NCBI GenBank assembly: GCA_023935145.1
Contig: CM043698.1
Span: forward strand, 78,605,001-78,669,000
Length of the DNA: 64,000 nucleotides
Source of the DNA: Bretschneidera sinensis
Lineage: Eukaryota; Streptophyta; Magnoliopsida; Brassicales; Akaniaceae
Reading direction: 5' to 3'
Below are positions 10,550 to 22,181 of the stretch, piece by piece. Both the position numbers and the translations under genes were made by a program. Under the pieces are notes generated by a model. It did not search any database, was not told the origin of the DNA, and worked only from the letters and a program-made list of their open reading frames with translations. The stretch's first letter is position 1, and the number at the start of each line of letters is the position of its first letter.

Positions 10550-12482
10550 TATTCAATATTGTTCCAATCAAATTATCACATATATTCTTCTCTATATGCA
10601 TTACATCTAGATTATGACGAAGAAGATTTTTTTTTCCAATAAGGTAACTAGAAAAATGCTCTTTTTTTCCACAAAATTTGTACAACTCCCCCATCCATTG
10701 GAAGATCCTCTTTATCAACATTTTCTAGTAAATCATCTACACCTTCAAAAAGATTATCAACTTCATCCAGTAATACTTGCCCCATCGAGGTACCAACATC
10801 ATCTCTTGCCCTATTCTTAGATGGTATCGAGGTTTGACCATAGATGTAGTTTTCACCCTCTAGTTGACTTAAAACATCATGTCTAGATGGTGGAATAGAA
10901 GCAGATCCCAACTATATGGTGCCATCAAACTGATCATTTTGAAATCGAAAGTGACAGTTTTCTTCTAACCATCGACGATGACCCATTTAGTAAAACTTTC
11001 CTCCGTGCTTTAACTATAAAGAATGCATAGAGTCCCGACAATATAGACAAGCAACACGCCCTTTGATGCTCCAACCAAATAAGTTCGCATAAGCAGGAAA
11101 ATCATTAATGGTCTAAAGAAGAGAAGCGCGCAACTTAAAGCTTTGATTGTTGGATACATCAACACCATCCCATAATTGTTTTAACTCCTCAATTAGAGGC
11201 TACAAAAAGATATCAATATCATTACCGAGGCCTTTTTCACCAAGAATCACCATTGAAATGATGAACAAGATTTGCTTCATGCAAGGCCATGGTGGCAAGT
11301 TATATGAGACCAAAAGAACAGGCTATGTGCTATAAGTAGAACTCATTGTTCGAAAGGGATTGAACTCGTCACTAGGTAGGCCAAGCCTAACACTAGCTAG
11401 GCCAAGCCTAACACTATGAGAATCAACTGCAAAATCGTGATGCAAAGTATAAAATTCTTTCCAGGCTATTCCATTCTTTGTCCGCTCTTTATGATGCCAT
11501 CTCATCAAGGATTCCATTTTAGATGACATATATATCCTCTTCAATCTCGGTATTAGAGGAAAATAATGCAATACTTTAGCTAGTTTTTTTTTTTATTTTT
11601 TAACATAATATCCCCTTCATTCAATGGATCCTTCTCATCAACATTGTTTTTAACCCACCGTGGCAAACCACACACATGACAAAATTCTTCCTTCACATGC
11701 TCACCCCAATATAATGTGTAGTGATTAGAACAAACATGAATCTTCTCAGAGCCAAGACCTAATCTTTGATAATCTTCATGACGTCATAATAATTTGATGG
11801 CATTGGAGCACACATCTAAAATACCATATTGATAAACTCGAGCAACATAGTAAGAAATTTATCAAACCACCCATTCAAACATTTGATGTATCGTAAGTAT
11901 AACACAAAAGATAACTTCGTGAAATTCTGACAACTCGGATAAAGTTCATGATCACAATCTTTCATCAAATTGTGATACTGAGTCGTCTCATCAACAGAAG
12001 AATGAACTAGATGTTCGACATGTAAAGGCTCGCCACAATTATTGACCTCAAACACCCTATGGGCCTGTTGCTCTTAACTATGATCATTTGAAGATCCCAC
12101 TTCAATTCCTTCACTTAATAGTTCATTGTTTTGGTTTGCACAAGTACCCTCAAAGACACCTCGGAGCAAAACCAATATGTCAACTCGTCCCCATGAAGCT
12201 AACTAGAACACTAGTTGGTTCTAAACTAAAAGGAGAGTGGTGTATATGAGAGACTTTCTCACCATGAAAAACTCACTCGCTGTAACATGGACTAAACCCA
12301 TTATACAATAAATGCTCCTAAACAAATTCTGGTTCGAATGAAGAACAATTACCACATCTCTAACATGGACAAACAACACTACCACTGCCACAAGCTTTCT
12401 GACACATAAAGATAATGAAGTTTGTAACCCTATCCATATAAGATTTATTTGACCTCGGTTTATCTATCCAATTTTTATCCAT
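10550..12482 (-). pseudogene. CACTA TNP2-type transposase, N-terminal and central part
   Basis: The minus-strand start codon at 12482 opens MDKNWIDKPRSNKSYMD and a Cys-rich segment like the plant transposase-associated domain. A stop (TAG) lies within the CPC-RCG zinc-like motif, a likely C-to-T change. 12055-11816 reads ELYPSCQNFTKLSFVLYLRY and LKCLNGW-like IKCLNGWFDK. 11571-11323 gives LMRWHHKERTKNG, SVRLGLPSDEFNPFRTMSS. 11300-11100 gives YNLPPWPCMKQ and GNDIDIFLQPLIEELKQLWDG. 10640-10550 gives LDVMHIEKNICDNLIGTILN. This is the TNP2/Transposase_21 order. In this family the protein cuts and moves CACTA elements in the nucleus. The gene is broken by stops and by element A, and continues at 4568. 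Confidence 0.8.
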
Positions 12483-12636
12483 TTTAAGATGATGCTAATA
12501 GACTTCCTTAAAAATATATTAATAAAGTATTCATCAAACAATTTTAAGAAAGAGAATGCATAATCACAAACTTAGAATTGATTACAAATTTGATGAAATG
12601 AAATAGAGAACAACAAATTGATATAATCATAGGACG

Positions 12637-12835
12637 AGTGTTGGATAAGCGTTGTGCGCAGCCCCTAGATAGGTGATGGACAAGTGTGTGTGCAACCCCT
12701 AGATGGGTGCTAGACAAGCATATGCGTAACCCTTGGACAGGTGCTGGACAGGTGTATGCGCAACTCCATACCCTAGACAGGTGCTGAAAAAGTGCTGCGC
12801 ACAACCCCTGCAAAGGTGTAGCGTGTAGTAGCCCC
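12637..12835. repeat. GC-richer minisatellite, about 34-35 bp period
   Basis: About five imperfect head-to-tail units each begin GTGNTGGACAAG and end CAACCCCTAGATAG-like. They lie 150-350 bp upstream of the TNP2 start and end with a less regular part to 12900. Position and composition suit a CACTA subterminal repeat region. The element tip itself was not found. Confidence 0.6.
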
Positions 12836-12900
12836 TGTGTATGGTACACAGGTGCTATGTGCAGCAGGACACAGCAGCCCTTACACAAGGGCTGTGTGAA

Positions 12901-13486
12901 GAAACCCATAAAAAATCATGTATAAAAAATGCCTTCCCTAACCGCATTAAGAGACTATTATCAAATGACAAAGGGAAAGAGAGATGAGGTTAGTTGTGAC
13001 TTTCTATAAATGATATAGGCCATTAAAAAATTGATGCAAACTTCAAAATCAAATAGCCAACAGGTCTAAAAAAAAAAAAAAAAAAAAAAAAAAACTGAGA
13101 AACCACTACAGAACATCATAGAAGAATTAAAGGTCAATGCTCTAAAGACCAAGTCCAACATAGAACCTCTGTTCAGCATACACAAAAAAGGGGCATGGTT
13201 CTCTGATGGGAAAAAATATAGTACTACATGCTGATATCACCGAGCAATATCATTCCAAGAATCCTATTTCATGGATTTCAAAAAATAAACATAAAAAACA
13301 AACATAAATCAAGAGACAATAGTAACAGCAAAGCAAGATTAGATTTGAAACCAATATTCATATTATAGATTAGTAGGAAACAATTTAGGAAAAATATCAA
13401 CACCAAACATCAGTTAAGAGAAGGAGGATGCACATAATAAAGAAAATAGAAAATTACAGTTGTCTTAACAAAACAAGTGTACATTG
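12901..13486. other. Gap without recognised gene
   Basis: AT-rich sequence with an A run near 13068-13094. I see no convincing coding potential or CACTA terminal repeat. It separates the CACTA remnant from the large LTR to the right. Confidence 0.4.
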
Positions 13487-16278
13487 TGTAGACATCCAAT
13501 TTCATTCCAAATTTTTTTAATGAACAACGCGTGGGTTCCTATCACGAATCTTTGATTCTAGTGTGCTCGGACTTGGTAAGTGAGGAAGTATGGATTTAAT
13601 TGGGGAATATGAGCAATTACAAGAGCCTTTTGTTCAATCCATTTAATTCACTTTTTATTTAAATCAATTGGACTTTATTTGATTTAACTAATCCAAGACC
13701 AAAGTCTTCATTTAAATTTTGACCCAATCCAAAACCCACTAAAGCTCTTTGATCTTTCTTAAGCCCAAATACTTTTGGCCCAAATTTCAAGCCCAAGAAG
13801 ACTTCTAATTTTTAAGGGTAAACTTTCAGTTTCACCCTCCACTTGGCACTCCTTGATTGGTTCGCTTTTCTCAAAGTAAAAATTATTTTTTATAACTAAA
13901 AAGATGTCTCTCTCCTCTGCCTATGTAGCTAGCCATAATGAGAAATTTTCACTCTTTCATTTTGCTTTTTGAACTCACATCTCCCTCATAGATTCCCTTA
14001 TCTTCTTTTTTACCAAATTCTACATTTTTTTCCACACAAAATAGAACTTTCCAGCTAAAAAGCAACAACAATACACTTATAAAGTAGCTGATTTTTCTCC
14101 CTCTTTGGACAGTTATGTGTACCAAAAAGGAGTTTCTCTTTTTTTCCTTTTGCTTAGTTAATTGGAAATTACCTTATTAATCTTCCACACTTTCCTAAAT
14201 GTTAAATAAAACATTTTTTCTACCCAAAAAAAAAAATCACATTTTATACCCCAAAAAGCACCTAAAAACATCCGTTTTTTTTTTTTAAAGAATGTGAAGC
14301 CTTTTTCTTATTTCTTCTGCTTTGTAATTGTACTCTTTTTTCCCTAAGATTATCCACTTTATTATATATCAAAAACCAAAGAAAATCATATCTTTTCCAC
14401 CTCCTTTGGTCGTCCAAAGCAAGGAGAGGTTTTCCTCACCTTTTTTGCTTTTGCTTTTGCTTTATTGAAAACACTCCAAAATGTCTTTTCTTGTTCAACT
14501 TTTTACAAACTTTCTTCTTCACTTTTTTTCACCTCAAAGAAACCCCTCCCTCTTCCCCATGTCCAGCTGCCTAAAATTATTTTCCCCTTCACTTTTCACT
14601 TGGTTTACAACACGTCACTTCTCTAGCCGCACCTTTACACCCTAAAAGTGAAACACCTTTTTCATTTCAAAAGTTGAAACTACTTTTCCCATTCCCTATA
14701 TGACCAGCCTTGCACCTTCTTTTCACCCATTATTTTACTTTTTTTTTAATATTTTGGCCAGCCCTTACTCCTCCTATAAATACCCCCCTTTGCTAACACA
14801 AAAAAGACCAACACAACACTAAGGAAAATTATTGCAAAAAAGAGAGAAAAGAGAGAAAATTTAGAGAGAAAGAAAAAAGAAGAGTAGGAAGATGAAAGAG
14901 AGGAATATAACAAAAGTGAAGAGAGTATTCAAGAAAGGTGAAAAAGAGCAAAGAGTGAAACACCAAAAAAGAAGTAGTGAGAGTTCTTCATCATTTTCGA
15001 CAATCTTTTTTTGGTCTTCTAATCTTCATTAGAATCATTCTTCCAACTTCACTAAGCCACAAAAGCATAAGGATCTCCAAGGACAATCCCCGCGCGTGGA
15101 AATTTTTCTTAGCCAAAGAAGGTTGGTTAAGCTTCTACTTTTTGCAAAATAAATTGTTAGCATGATTCATGTGTTTAAACCACCTTGAAAATAGACAAGA
15201 TTAATTTAACTGACTTAAAAGTTTCATCTTAAGATACTTACTAGTTTCTTAGCATTTTATTTTTCACTAGTCATATGTCTTTCTTTAGTTAGCTACTAGT
15301 CATATGTAGTCTCTTCGATAAATGCAAAGTTAAGTTAATGATAGTTTTAAAGTTCTTTCCTTTTTAATTTAGTACCTTAAGATTATTTATGTTATCTAAG
15401 TTAGATGTTTTATTTTAAGTTGTCATTAATTACATGTAAACTTTAATTCTTTAAGAAGAATTTTGGGTCCCCTTGGTCCTTGTTAATTTTGGGCCCCTTT
15501 TGGCCCGTTAAAAATGTTACTAGTTATTTTGTATCTCATCTTTAAGGTAGTTTAGTTTAAAACTATTTAGCTTAATTCCTTTTTTTTTTTTAACTCGTCT
15601 TATATAAAGTAGCTTAGTTTAATTCATTCAATTTAGTCTTCAAGTTCAATTCATCTAGTTTATAATAATATAGTCTCAATCCATCTACTTTAACGTACAT
15701 AATTAATCCACCTAATTTAAATGTACACACTTGAATTTACTTCTCATCCATACTTTGCAAGTAGTTTTAATATTTTTTTTCTTCATTAGTCAAAGCAATT
15801 TATTTCCTTTATATACTTACTTTTACTACATTACTTTAAAGTTAATATTTGGTGTTGCTTTGTTTGAATAAAAATTGTAAAATGTGTGCTTGGTTTTATT
15901 AGTAGTGTATGATAATAATACTTGAATCAAAATTTCAATTAATTTCCTTAAAACACAAAGGGCTAGACTTCGGTCTAGGTAAGAGAGATAGCTTTAAATC
16001 CTCACTCTTTTGCACCAAAATCTCCCGAGCTTTGAAATTTCTCACGTAGACCAATGATAAGGGATTTGACTCCCTTCAAGTCAAATGGTGACTCTTTACC
16101 CATCATCCTTGCTTCGTTCTTGGATGATAAACAACCCATTGTCTAATACATTGAAAGTGCACCCATCATGAGAGCCTCTGCACCCTCTCTATATCCACCT
16201 TCTTTAAGGGGAGTGGCCTTAGGTAATGAACTGGATGCATGGGTCTCAAGCGGAAAAGAGCGGTACCTACACATTGCC
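13487..16278 (+). repeat. Probable large LTR of an Ogre/Tat-type element (remnant)
   Basis: It begins TGTAGACATCC, the start usual for Tat/Ogre LTRs in dicots. Blocks rich in GGCCCAAAT/AAGCCCAAG follow, then a TATA box (TATAAATA at 14775) with a purine-rich leader. Near 16260 it ends GAGCGGTACCTACACAT followed by a degenerate TGCCAAT, where such elements have an arginine-tRNA primer site. Its length of about 2.8 kb fits this group. No partner LTR, coding region or target duplication was seen, so it is a solo or truncated LTR. The right limit is approximate. Confidence 0.45.
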
Positions 16279-16639
16279 AATTTTTAAGAATGTGAATTAA
16301 TGTTTAGATTAGAACAACATGGTAAGCCCGAGTAGAAGTACATGAAAATGACCTAAACAAACAAATAACATTTAGGCCCTTTCACCACGAATTCATTATG
16401 AAATACTTATAGATAACTATTTGGGAATTATATATGAAGCTTCTAAAAAATAAATTTAATCAATCTAAGAACCAAGTAAGTTTAAAATATATTCCATGAT
16501 GTTGTTGCATGAATCTCTATCAATGTCGAAACAATTACTAAACATATAAATCTCACGAATCTCAAATCAAGTTCTAGAAGTTGTTTGAAGCATTGTTGTA
16601 TTTTTTTGTCGTAATGTGTATAAATATTCTCTAAAAGCT

Positions 16640-17125
16640 CCGGTAGTAATTGAAGTCTTTTGAAATTATTTATGTCAAGCTTTTTCTAGTGAGGATAGTT
16701 GTGTAATGGACAATTGGGAAAGGTTTTTGCAGTTTACCAAGTGTGGATGCCAAAATCTAACTAGACATTGAATTGAGGATGACAGTAACTCTCTTATGGC
16801 TGTTGAACTTAAATCAGAATAATATAAGTAGCTTAGAATCTCCAAGATTTCTGGGAAACCCTCCAATTTTGACAGCTTAAAAGATGAAGTACCCTAAGAG
16901 ACTTCAAGTTAGAAATGCTAGTTGGAAGACTCTTAAGCCTTTAATAACTCCTCATAAGGAAATTTTCCAATGCAGAGATACACTGTACTGATGAGAGAAC
17001 TTGTTCTATTGCTATCTTACTTAAATATGACTCTATTATATTCCTTGAAATCTCTAAAAAACTTGTTGACACTTGAGTATCCCACAAGATTAAGAGTTTT
17101 AAGAGATGTCAAGTTTACGTCACTT
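16640..17125 (-). pseudogene. TNL resistance gene fragment, leucine-rich repeats
   Basis: The minus strand from 17125 reads VNLTSLKTLNLVGYSS, then EISRNIIESYLSK and IEQVLSSVQC. After a break, 16880-16675 reads KLEGFPEILEILSYLYYSDL, SSTAIRELLSSSIQCL, LVNCKNLSQLS and QLSSLEKA. These are consecutive plant LRRs of the LxGFPEI...TAIxELPSSI kind found in TIR-NB-LRR immune receptors, where they sense effectors or hold the receptor inactive. TIR and NB-ARC parts are absent. Stops and frameshifts show a relic. Confidence 0.65.
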
Positions 17126-17196
17126 GGAAGACTCCTAAGCCTTGGTCTCTATGGCATATGCATTGATTTTGGACTAATATCTTTATGCCACAACAG

Positions 17197-17552
17197 TGTT
17201 AGGGTTAAACTACGCTATCCCTACGGATCTTGAGATGCGAATATAGAGAAGAAAATAGAAATAAATCAAAGACAAACACACAGTACACAGATTTATGTGG
17301 TTCACCCAAACTCGGGTTACGTCCACGGAGTTGCAGCGATTTCACTATGTCTTGAAGAACAATACAATGAGGTCTCACCCCTAGACACCCCTCACAGTAT
17401 TCACAAAAAAAAGACGGTTCACTCACTTACACAAAAGAATAAGATGAAACCCTTATATTTTCGGGTTAAAATAAAACAGATACCAAACAGTGCTGAAAAC
17501 ACCAGATTGGACCAAAAAAAAAAAACCACCAGGCTCCACACATAGCCTAACA
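17197..17552 (-). repeat. Copia 3' LTR (356 bp)
   Basis: It matches 21578-21930 with several substitutions and small indels. It is bordered on its right by ATCTCCCACTT, the reverse complement of a Copia polypurine tract. Confidence 0.9.
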
Positions 17553-17643
17553 ATCTCCCACTTAGAGACTGGTCCAATCACCAACACCAAGCACCACATG
17601 CCTTCAAACAAAGCAACCATCGCCACAACTCATTCACCTGTCC

Positions 17644-20600
17644 TCAAGCTTGAAGATCAACTGAAGTTGAGCACAACTTCAATTTCTCAATAGTGACACC
17701 CTTAGTCAACATATCTGTTGGATTCTCAGTTTCAAGAATCTTCTCTAGTACCAACTGTTCACTGTCGAGAAGAGAGCGCATAAAGTGATATCTCAACTGT
17801 ATATGCTTCGTCCTAAAATGAAACGCCAGATTCTTAGCAAGAAAAATAGCACTCTGACAATCACTGTGTAGAATACCCCTCTCGTTCTTCTTACCCAGCT
17901 CATCCAAGAGACCCTATAACCAAACCATTTCCTTCCCAGATTCAGTTATGGCTACATACTCAGCTTCTGTAGTAGAGAGAGCAATGATCTTCTGCAACTT
18001 AGAAGCCCAACTTACAACTGTACCACCAAGAGTATACACAATCCCTGTAGTACTCTTCCTGCTATCAGTATCACCAACTAAATCCGCATCCACAAAACCC
18101 TGCAGTTTTAAACCTGCCCTTGTGAAGCACAGAGATGTATCTGAAGTGCCTTTCAAATACCTCGGGATCCATTTGACTGCCTCCCAATGTTGTTTACCCG
18201 GATTACTCATGTACTTATTCACTACTCCCACTACATGTGCAATGTCCGGTCTTGTGTAGACCATGGCGTACATAAGACTTCCAATAGCTGAGGCATAGGG
18301 AACCCTACTCATGTAGTCCTGCTCCTGCTCTATCTTTGGTGACTGATCCTTAGATAGTCTAAAATGACTAGCCAAAGGTGTGCTCCCTAGTTTAGCACTA
18401 TCCATGCTAAATCGACTGAGAACCTTCTTCACATACTCTGTCTGTGAAAGTTTCAAAGTCCCACTGACTCTGTCTCTGATGATTCTCATACCAAGGATTT
18501 GTTTTGCAGCACCCAAATCCTTCATTGCAAACTGTTTTGACAACTACCTCTTAAGATTATTAATCTCCTCAATGTTAGACCCTGCAACGAGCATATCATC
18601 CACATACAACAATAATAGGATATAAGAGTTGTCAAAACTCTTAACATAGCAGCAATGGTCTGCCTGGCACCTTGTAAATCTGTTGCTACACATGAAGCTG
18701 TCAAACTTCTTGTACCATTGTCTTGGAGCTTATTTCAACCCATACAAACTCTTTCTCAGTTTGCAAACCTGATTTTCCTTTCACTGCACTGCAAATCCTT
18801 GTGGCTGATGCATATAAATATCCTCCTCTAAATCACCATGAAGGAATGCTGTCTTCACATCTAACTGCTCAAGACGTAAGTTCTCTGCAGGCACAATTCC
18901 CAGTACCAGCCTGATTGTTGTTAGCTTCACAAATAGAGAGAAAATATTTGTGTAATCAACACCTTTTTTTTTTGTTGAAACCCTTTCACAACCAATATGG
19001 CCTTGTAGCGCTTGCTACCATCATGCTCTTCTTTTACTCTGTACACCCATTTGTTATGTAAAGCTTTCTTCCCTTCTGGCAATTCAGTTAGTTCCCATGT
19101 CTGATTCGTCATCAGTGAGTCCATCTCATCCTTTATGGCTAACTCATACTTGTTAGAATTTTTAACCTGCAAAGCTTTATCATAACATTCTGGCTCACCA
19201 CTGTTAGTCAACAAAATATAGAACAAGGATGGTGAGAACCGCTGTGGAGGTCTAATGTTCCTAAAAGACCTTTGGACAGCACTTATAAGCGTACACTGTT
19301 CTACCTGTGGGTCTGTATTCTCATCATTTTCTTGACTCCTACTCTGAACTGTGCTATCAGAAAATTTATCCAAGTCAACAAACTCAGACTTCTTTGGTTC
19401 TGACCTTGTAATAACAAATTCTACACTTGACCTATCTTTGTACATAACCTGTTCATTGAAAATCACATTTCAACTCCTGATGATTTTTCGATTTTGATTA
19501 TCCCAAAACCGATAACCAAAAGCTTCATCACCATAACCAATAAAGAAACATTTTCTGGACTTAGCATCTAGTTTACTACGAGCATCAGAGTCAATATGAA
19601 CATAAGATAAACAACCAAAAACTTTTAAGTAAGAAAGGTTTACTTCCTGTCCACTCTATACCTCTTCAGGTATCCTGTAATCCAAAGGAATTGATGGTCC
19701 TCGATTTATCAAGTGAGCTGCTGTGCTAACTGCATTTGCCCAAAAAGTTTCTGGCAACCCAGCATGCAACCTCATACTTCTAGCACGCTCATTGAGGGTC
19801 CTGTTCATACGCTCAGCTACGCCATTCTGTTGTGGCATCCCGGGAATAGTCTTCTCCATCCTAATCCCATTAGCAACACAAAATTCTCTAAACCCCTTAT
19901 CTATGTACTCTCCACCATTATCAGACCTCAAACATTTTACCTTTAAACTTGTTTCAGTCTCAACCATGGCCTTCCATTTCTTAAAGGTCTCAAATACCTC
20001 AGATTTATTTTTCAGAAAATAAACCCATACCTTCCTGCTTTAGTCATCAATAAATGTGATATAATACCACGAACCTCCAAGAGATGCAACCGGGGAAGCT
20101 CCCCACAAATCTGTGTGTACCAACTCCAATTTTTCAGACTTTGGAGTTCTGCCTCCTTTCAAGAAACTGACCTTTCTCTATTTCCTAAGAATGCAGCTCT
20201 CACATAAATCAAAGTCAAGGGATTTCAACTCTGGCAGTTTCCCTTTAGACAACATCACTTTCATCCCTTTTTCGCTCATGTGACCAAGCCTGCGGTGCCA
20301 TAGGTTTGTATCAACTTTTGCATCAACCACTACAACAGTATCTCTCACACTTGAGGTCATGTACAGAGTATCCATTTTTGTTCCACGAGCCACTACCATG
20401 GCTCCCTTTGTAATCTTCCAAGTACCAGCCCTAAATGTCATCGTGTGACCTTCAGCATCAAGTTGTCCTATAGAGATCAAGTTCCTCATCAATTTTGGAA
20501 CATGTTGCACTTTCTATATCGACCACACAGACCCATTCGGCAATTTAATGCGAACGTTTCCCATACCCAAAATATTCAAGGCTTCTCCATCAGCCAAATA

Positions 20601-21539
20601 TATCTTCCCAAAATCACCTGTCACATAGTGCTCCATGATTTCTCAGTGTGCAGTGGTATGGAAAGAAGCTCATGAGTCCAAAACTCAAAAGTCAATGGGA
20701 CTGTCAACAGAAAGTAATAGGGCATCCTATAGTTCTTTTGTCACAGCATTTGCAGCATCGTTCTCATTCCTTTTCTTCTGTGGTTCTCTATAATTTTTCT
20801 TAAAGTGGCCAGTCTTGCCATAATTCCAGTATTCCAGTTGTCGTCTAGATCTGGATTTACTCATACCTCCTCTTCTGGATTTTGATCTACTCCGATTGGA
20901 ATGTTTATCCTATGCTCTACCTCTTGTCTCATGATTTAAAGCGGAACCAGAACCTGAGGTTTCACCTGCATCTCTCCTACGAACCTCCTCGCTTAAAATC
21001 AAATCCCGAATATCTTTATATTTAAGTTTATTCTTCCCTGCAGAATCACTCACTGCCATTCTCATGGCTTCCCAACTGTTTGGAAAAGAAACTAAGACAA
21101 TTAAAGCACGGATCTCATCATCAAAATTAATCTCAACAGAGGACAATTGATTAACAATTGTGTTGAACTCATTCAAATGCTACGCAATAGGGGTACTTTC
21201 TGCCATCTTCAAATTGAACAACTTTTTCATCAGATGCACTTTGTTGTTAGCCGACGGTTTTTCATACATACTGGAAAAAGCCACCATCATATCCTTGGTG
21301 GTCTTCTTCTTCATAACATTGTGCGCAACTTATCTTGATAGAGTTAATCAAATAACTCCCAGTACATGTCTATCAAGAAGATTCTATTTGTCTTCTTTCA
21401 TACTGTCTGGCTTTGCCCCTAATAGAGGAAAATGTAATTTCTTCCCATAGAGATAATCCTCGATTTGCATCCTCCAATACCCAAAATCTGTGCCATCGAA
21501 TTTCTCGATTCTTGTCGCCTTTCCTTCTTCTCCGGCCAT
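17644..21539 (-). pseudogene. Copia gag-pol polyprotein (Tork/Tnt1 type), broken
   Basis: The start at 21539 opens MAGEEGKATRIEKFDG. Gag continues to about 20800 (MNEFNTIVNQLSSVEINFDD). Its zinc knuckle is lost: the three Cys positions are Tyr (YWNYGKTGHFKKNY). Pre-integrase domain: LWHRRLGHMSEKGM...CESCILRK (20510-20178). Integrase core: LRSDNGGEYIDKGF and PQQNGVAERMNRTL (19967-19656). Reverse transcriptase: WVYRVKEEHDGSKRYKA (19100-19000), LDVKTAFLHGDLEE, and the catalytic LLLYVDDMLVAG (about 18600). RNase H: ALSTTEAEYVAITESGKE, ILHSDCQSAIFLAKN and RTKHIQLRYHF. At least ten stops or shifts break it, many TGG-to-TAG or CAG-to-TAG. The enzyme set normally copies and inserts the element. This copy cannot be functional. 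Confidence 0.9.
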
Positions 21540-21577
21540 CGCTCCCACTCAAAAAACCGATAGGTCTAATATCAGTT

Positions 21578-21930
21578 GTTAGGGTTAAACTACCCTATCC
21601 CTACGGATCTTGAGATTCGAATATGGAAAAGAAAATAGAAATAAATCAAAGACAAACACACAGCACACAGATTTACGTGGTTCACCCAAACTCGGTTACG
21701 TCCACGGAGTTGCAGCGATTTCACTATGTCTTGAAGAACAATACAAGGAGGTCTTACCCCTAGACACCCCTCAAAGTATTCACAAAAAAAAGACAGCTCA
21801 CTCACTTACACAAAAGAATAAGTTGAAACCCTTATATTTCCGGGTTAAAATAAAACATATACCAAACAGTGCTGAAAACACCAGATTGGACAAAAAAAAA
21901 AAACCATCAGACTCCACACATAGCCTAAAA
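21578..21930 (-). repeat. Copia 5' LTR (353 bp)
   Basis: It matches the other LTR at 17197. In element orientation it ends at 21578 and is followed by ACTGATATTAGACC, a decayed initiator-Met tRNA primer site. Confidence 0.9.
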
Positions 21931-21944
21931 AACAGGATAACACA

Positions 21945-22037
21945 ATGAGAATTGAAAAGATTTATACTGGTGGAGCTTATCTAGTTCTATATGAGAAGGC
22001 TATGACTATGAAGATGATGAGGATGGTCAAAAGGAGG
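21945..22037 (+). pseudogene. TNL resistance gene fragment, C-terminal end
   Basis: The plus strand reads GAYLVLYEK and, after a one-base shift, YDYEDDEDGQKEA followed by a stop. This resembles the CGxxLVYE...acidic tail that ends many TNL proteins after the post-LRR domain. It is on the opposite strand from the LRR fragment across the Copia insertion. Short and frameshifted, so only moderately sure. Confidence 0.45.
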
Positions 22038-22049
22038 CCTAGATTCTTA

Positions 22050-22181
22050 TCTACATTTGAAGTCATTGGACTAAAAAATCTATATTGTTTATGTCTACAT
22101 TTGAAGTCATTGGATTCAAAAATCTATACTGTTTATGTCTACATTTGAAGACATTGGACACAAAAATCTATACTGTTCATG
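22050..22181. repeat. Three tandem 44-bp units
   Basis: Units start at 22050, 22094 and 22138 with TCTACATTTGAAGTCATTGG and differ at a few bases. They lie just beyond the TNL tail fragment. No coding role is seen. Confidence 0.9.

Larger units (their letters stand above)
17197..21930 (-). mobile_element. Ty1/Copia retrotransposon, Tork/Tnt1 type, decayed
   Basis: LTRs at 17197-17552 (the 3' LTR in element orientation) and 21578-21930 (5' LTR) have matching ends TGTTAGG...CCTAACA. The 5-bp target duplication AACAG is at 17192-17196 and 21931-21935. The polypurine tract (AAGTGGGAGAT on the minus strand) is next to 17552, and a degenerate initiator-Met primer site lies below 21578. Gag-pol is full length in layout but has many stops. 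It inserted at the border of TNL fragments. Confidence 0.93.

Noticed and set aside
12544..12909. 121-residue minus-strand open frame
   Set aside because: It reads through the 34-35-bp minisatellite; its Cys/Leu-rich repeats are a by-product of the DNA repeat.
13096..13101. CACTAC as the CACTA element tip
   Set aside because: Wrong orientation for the right end of a minus-strand element, and no matching partner or 3-bp duplication was found.
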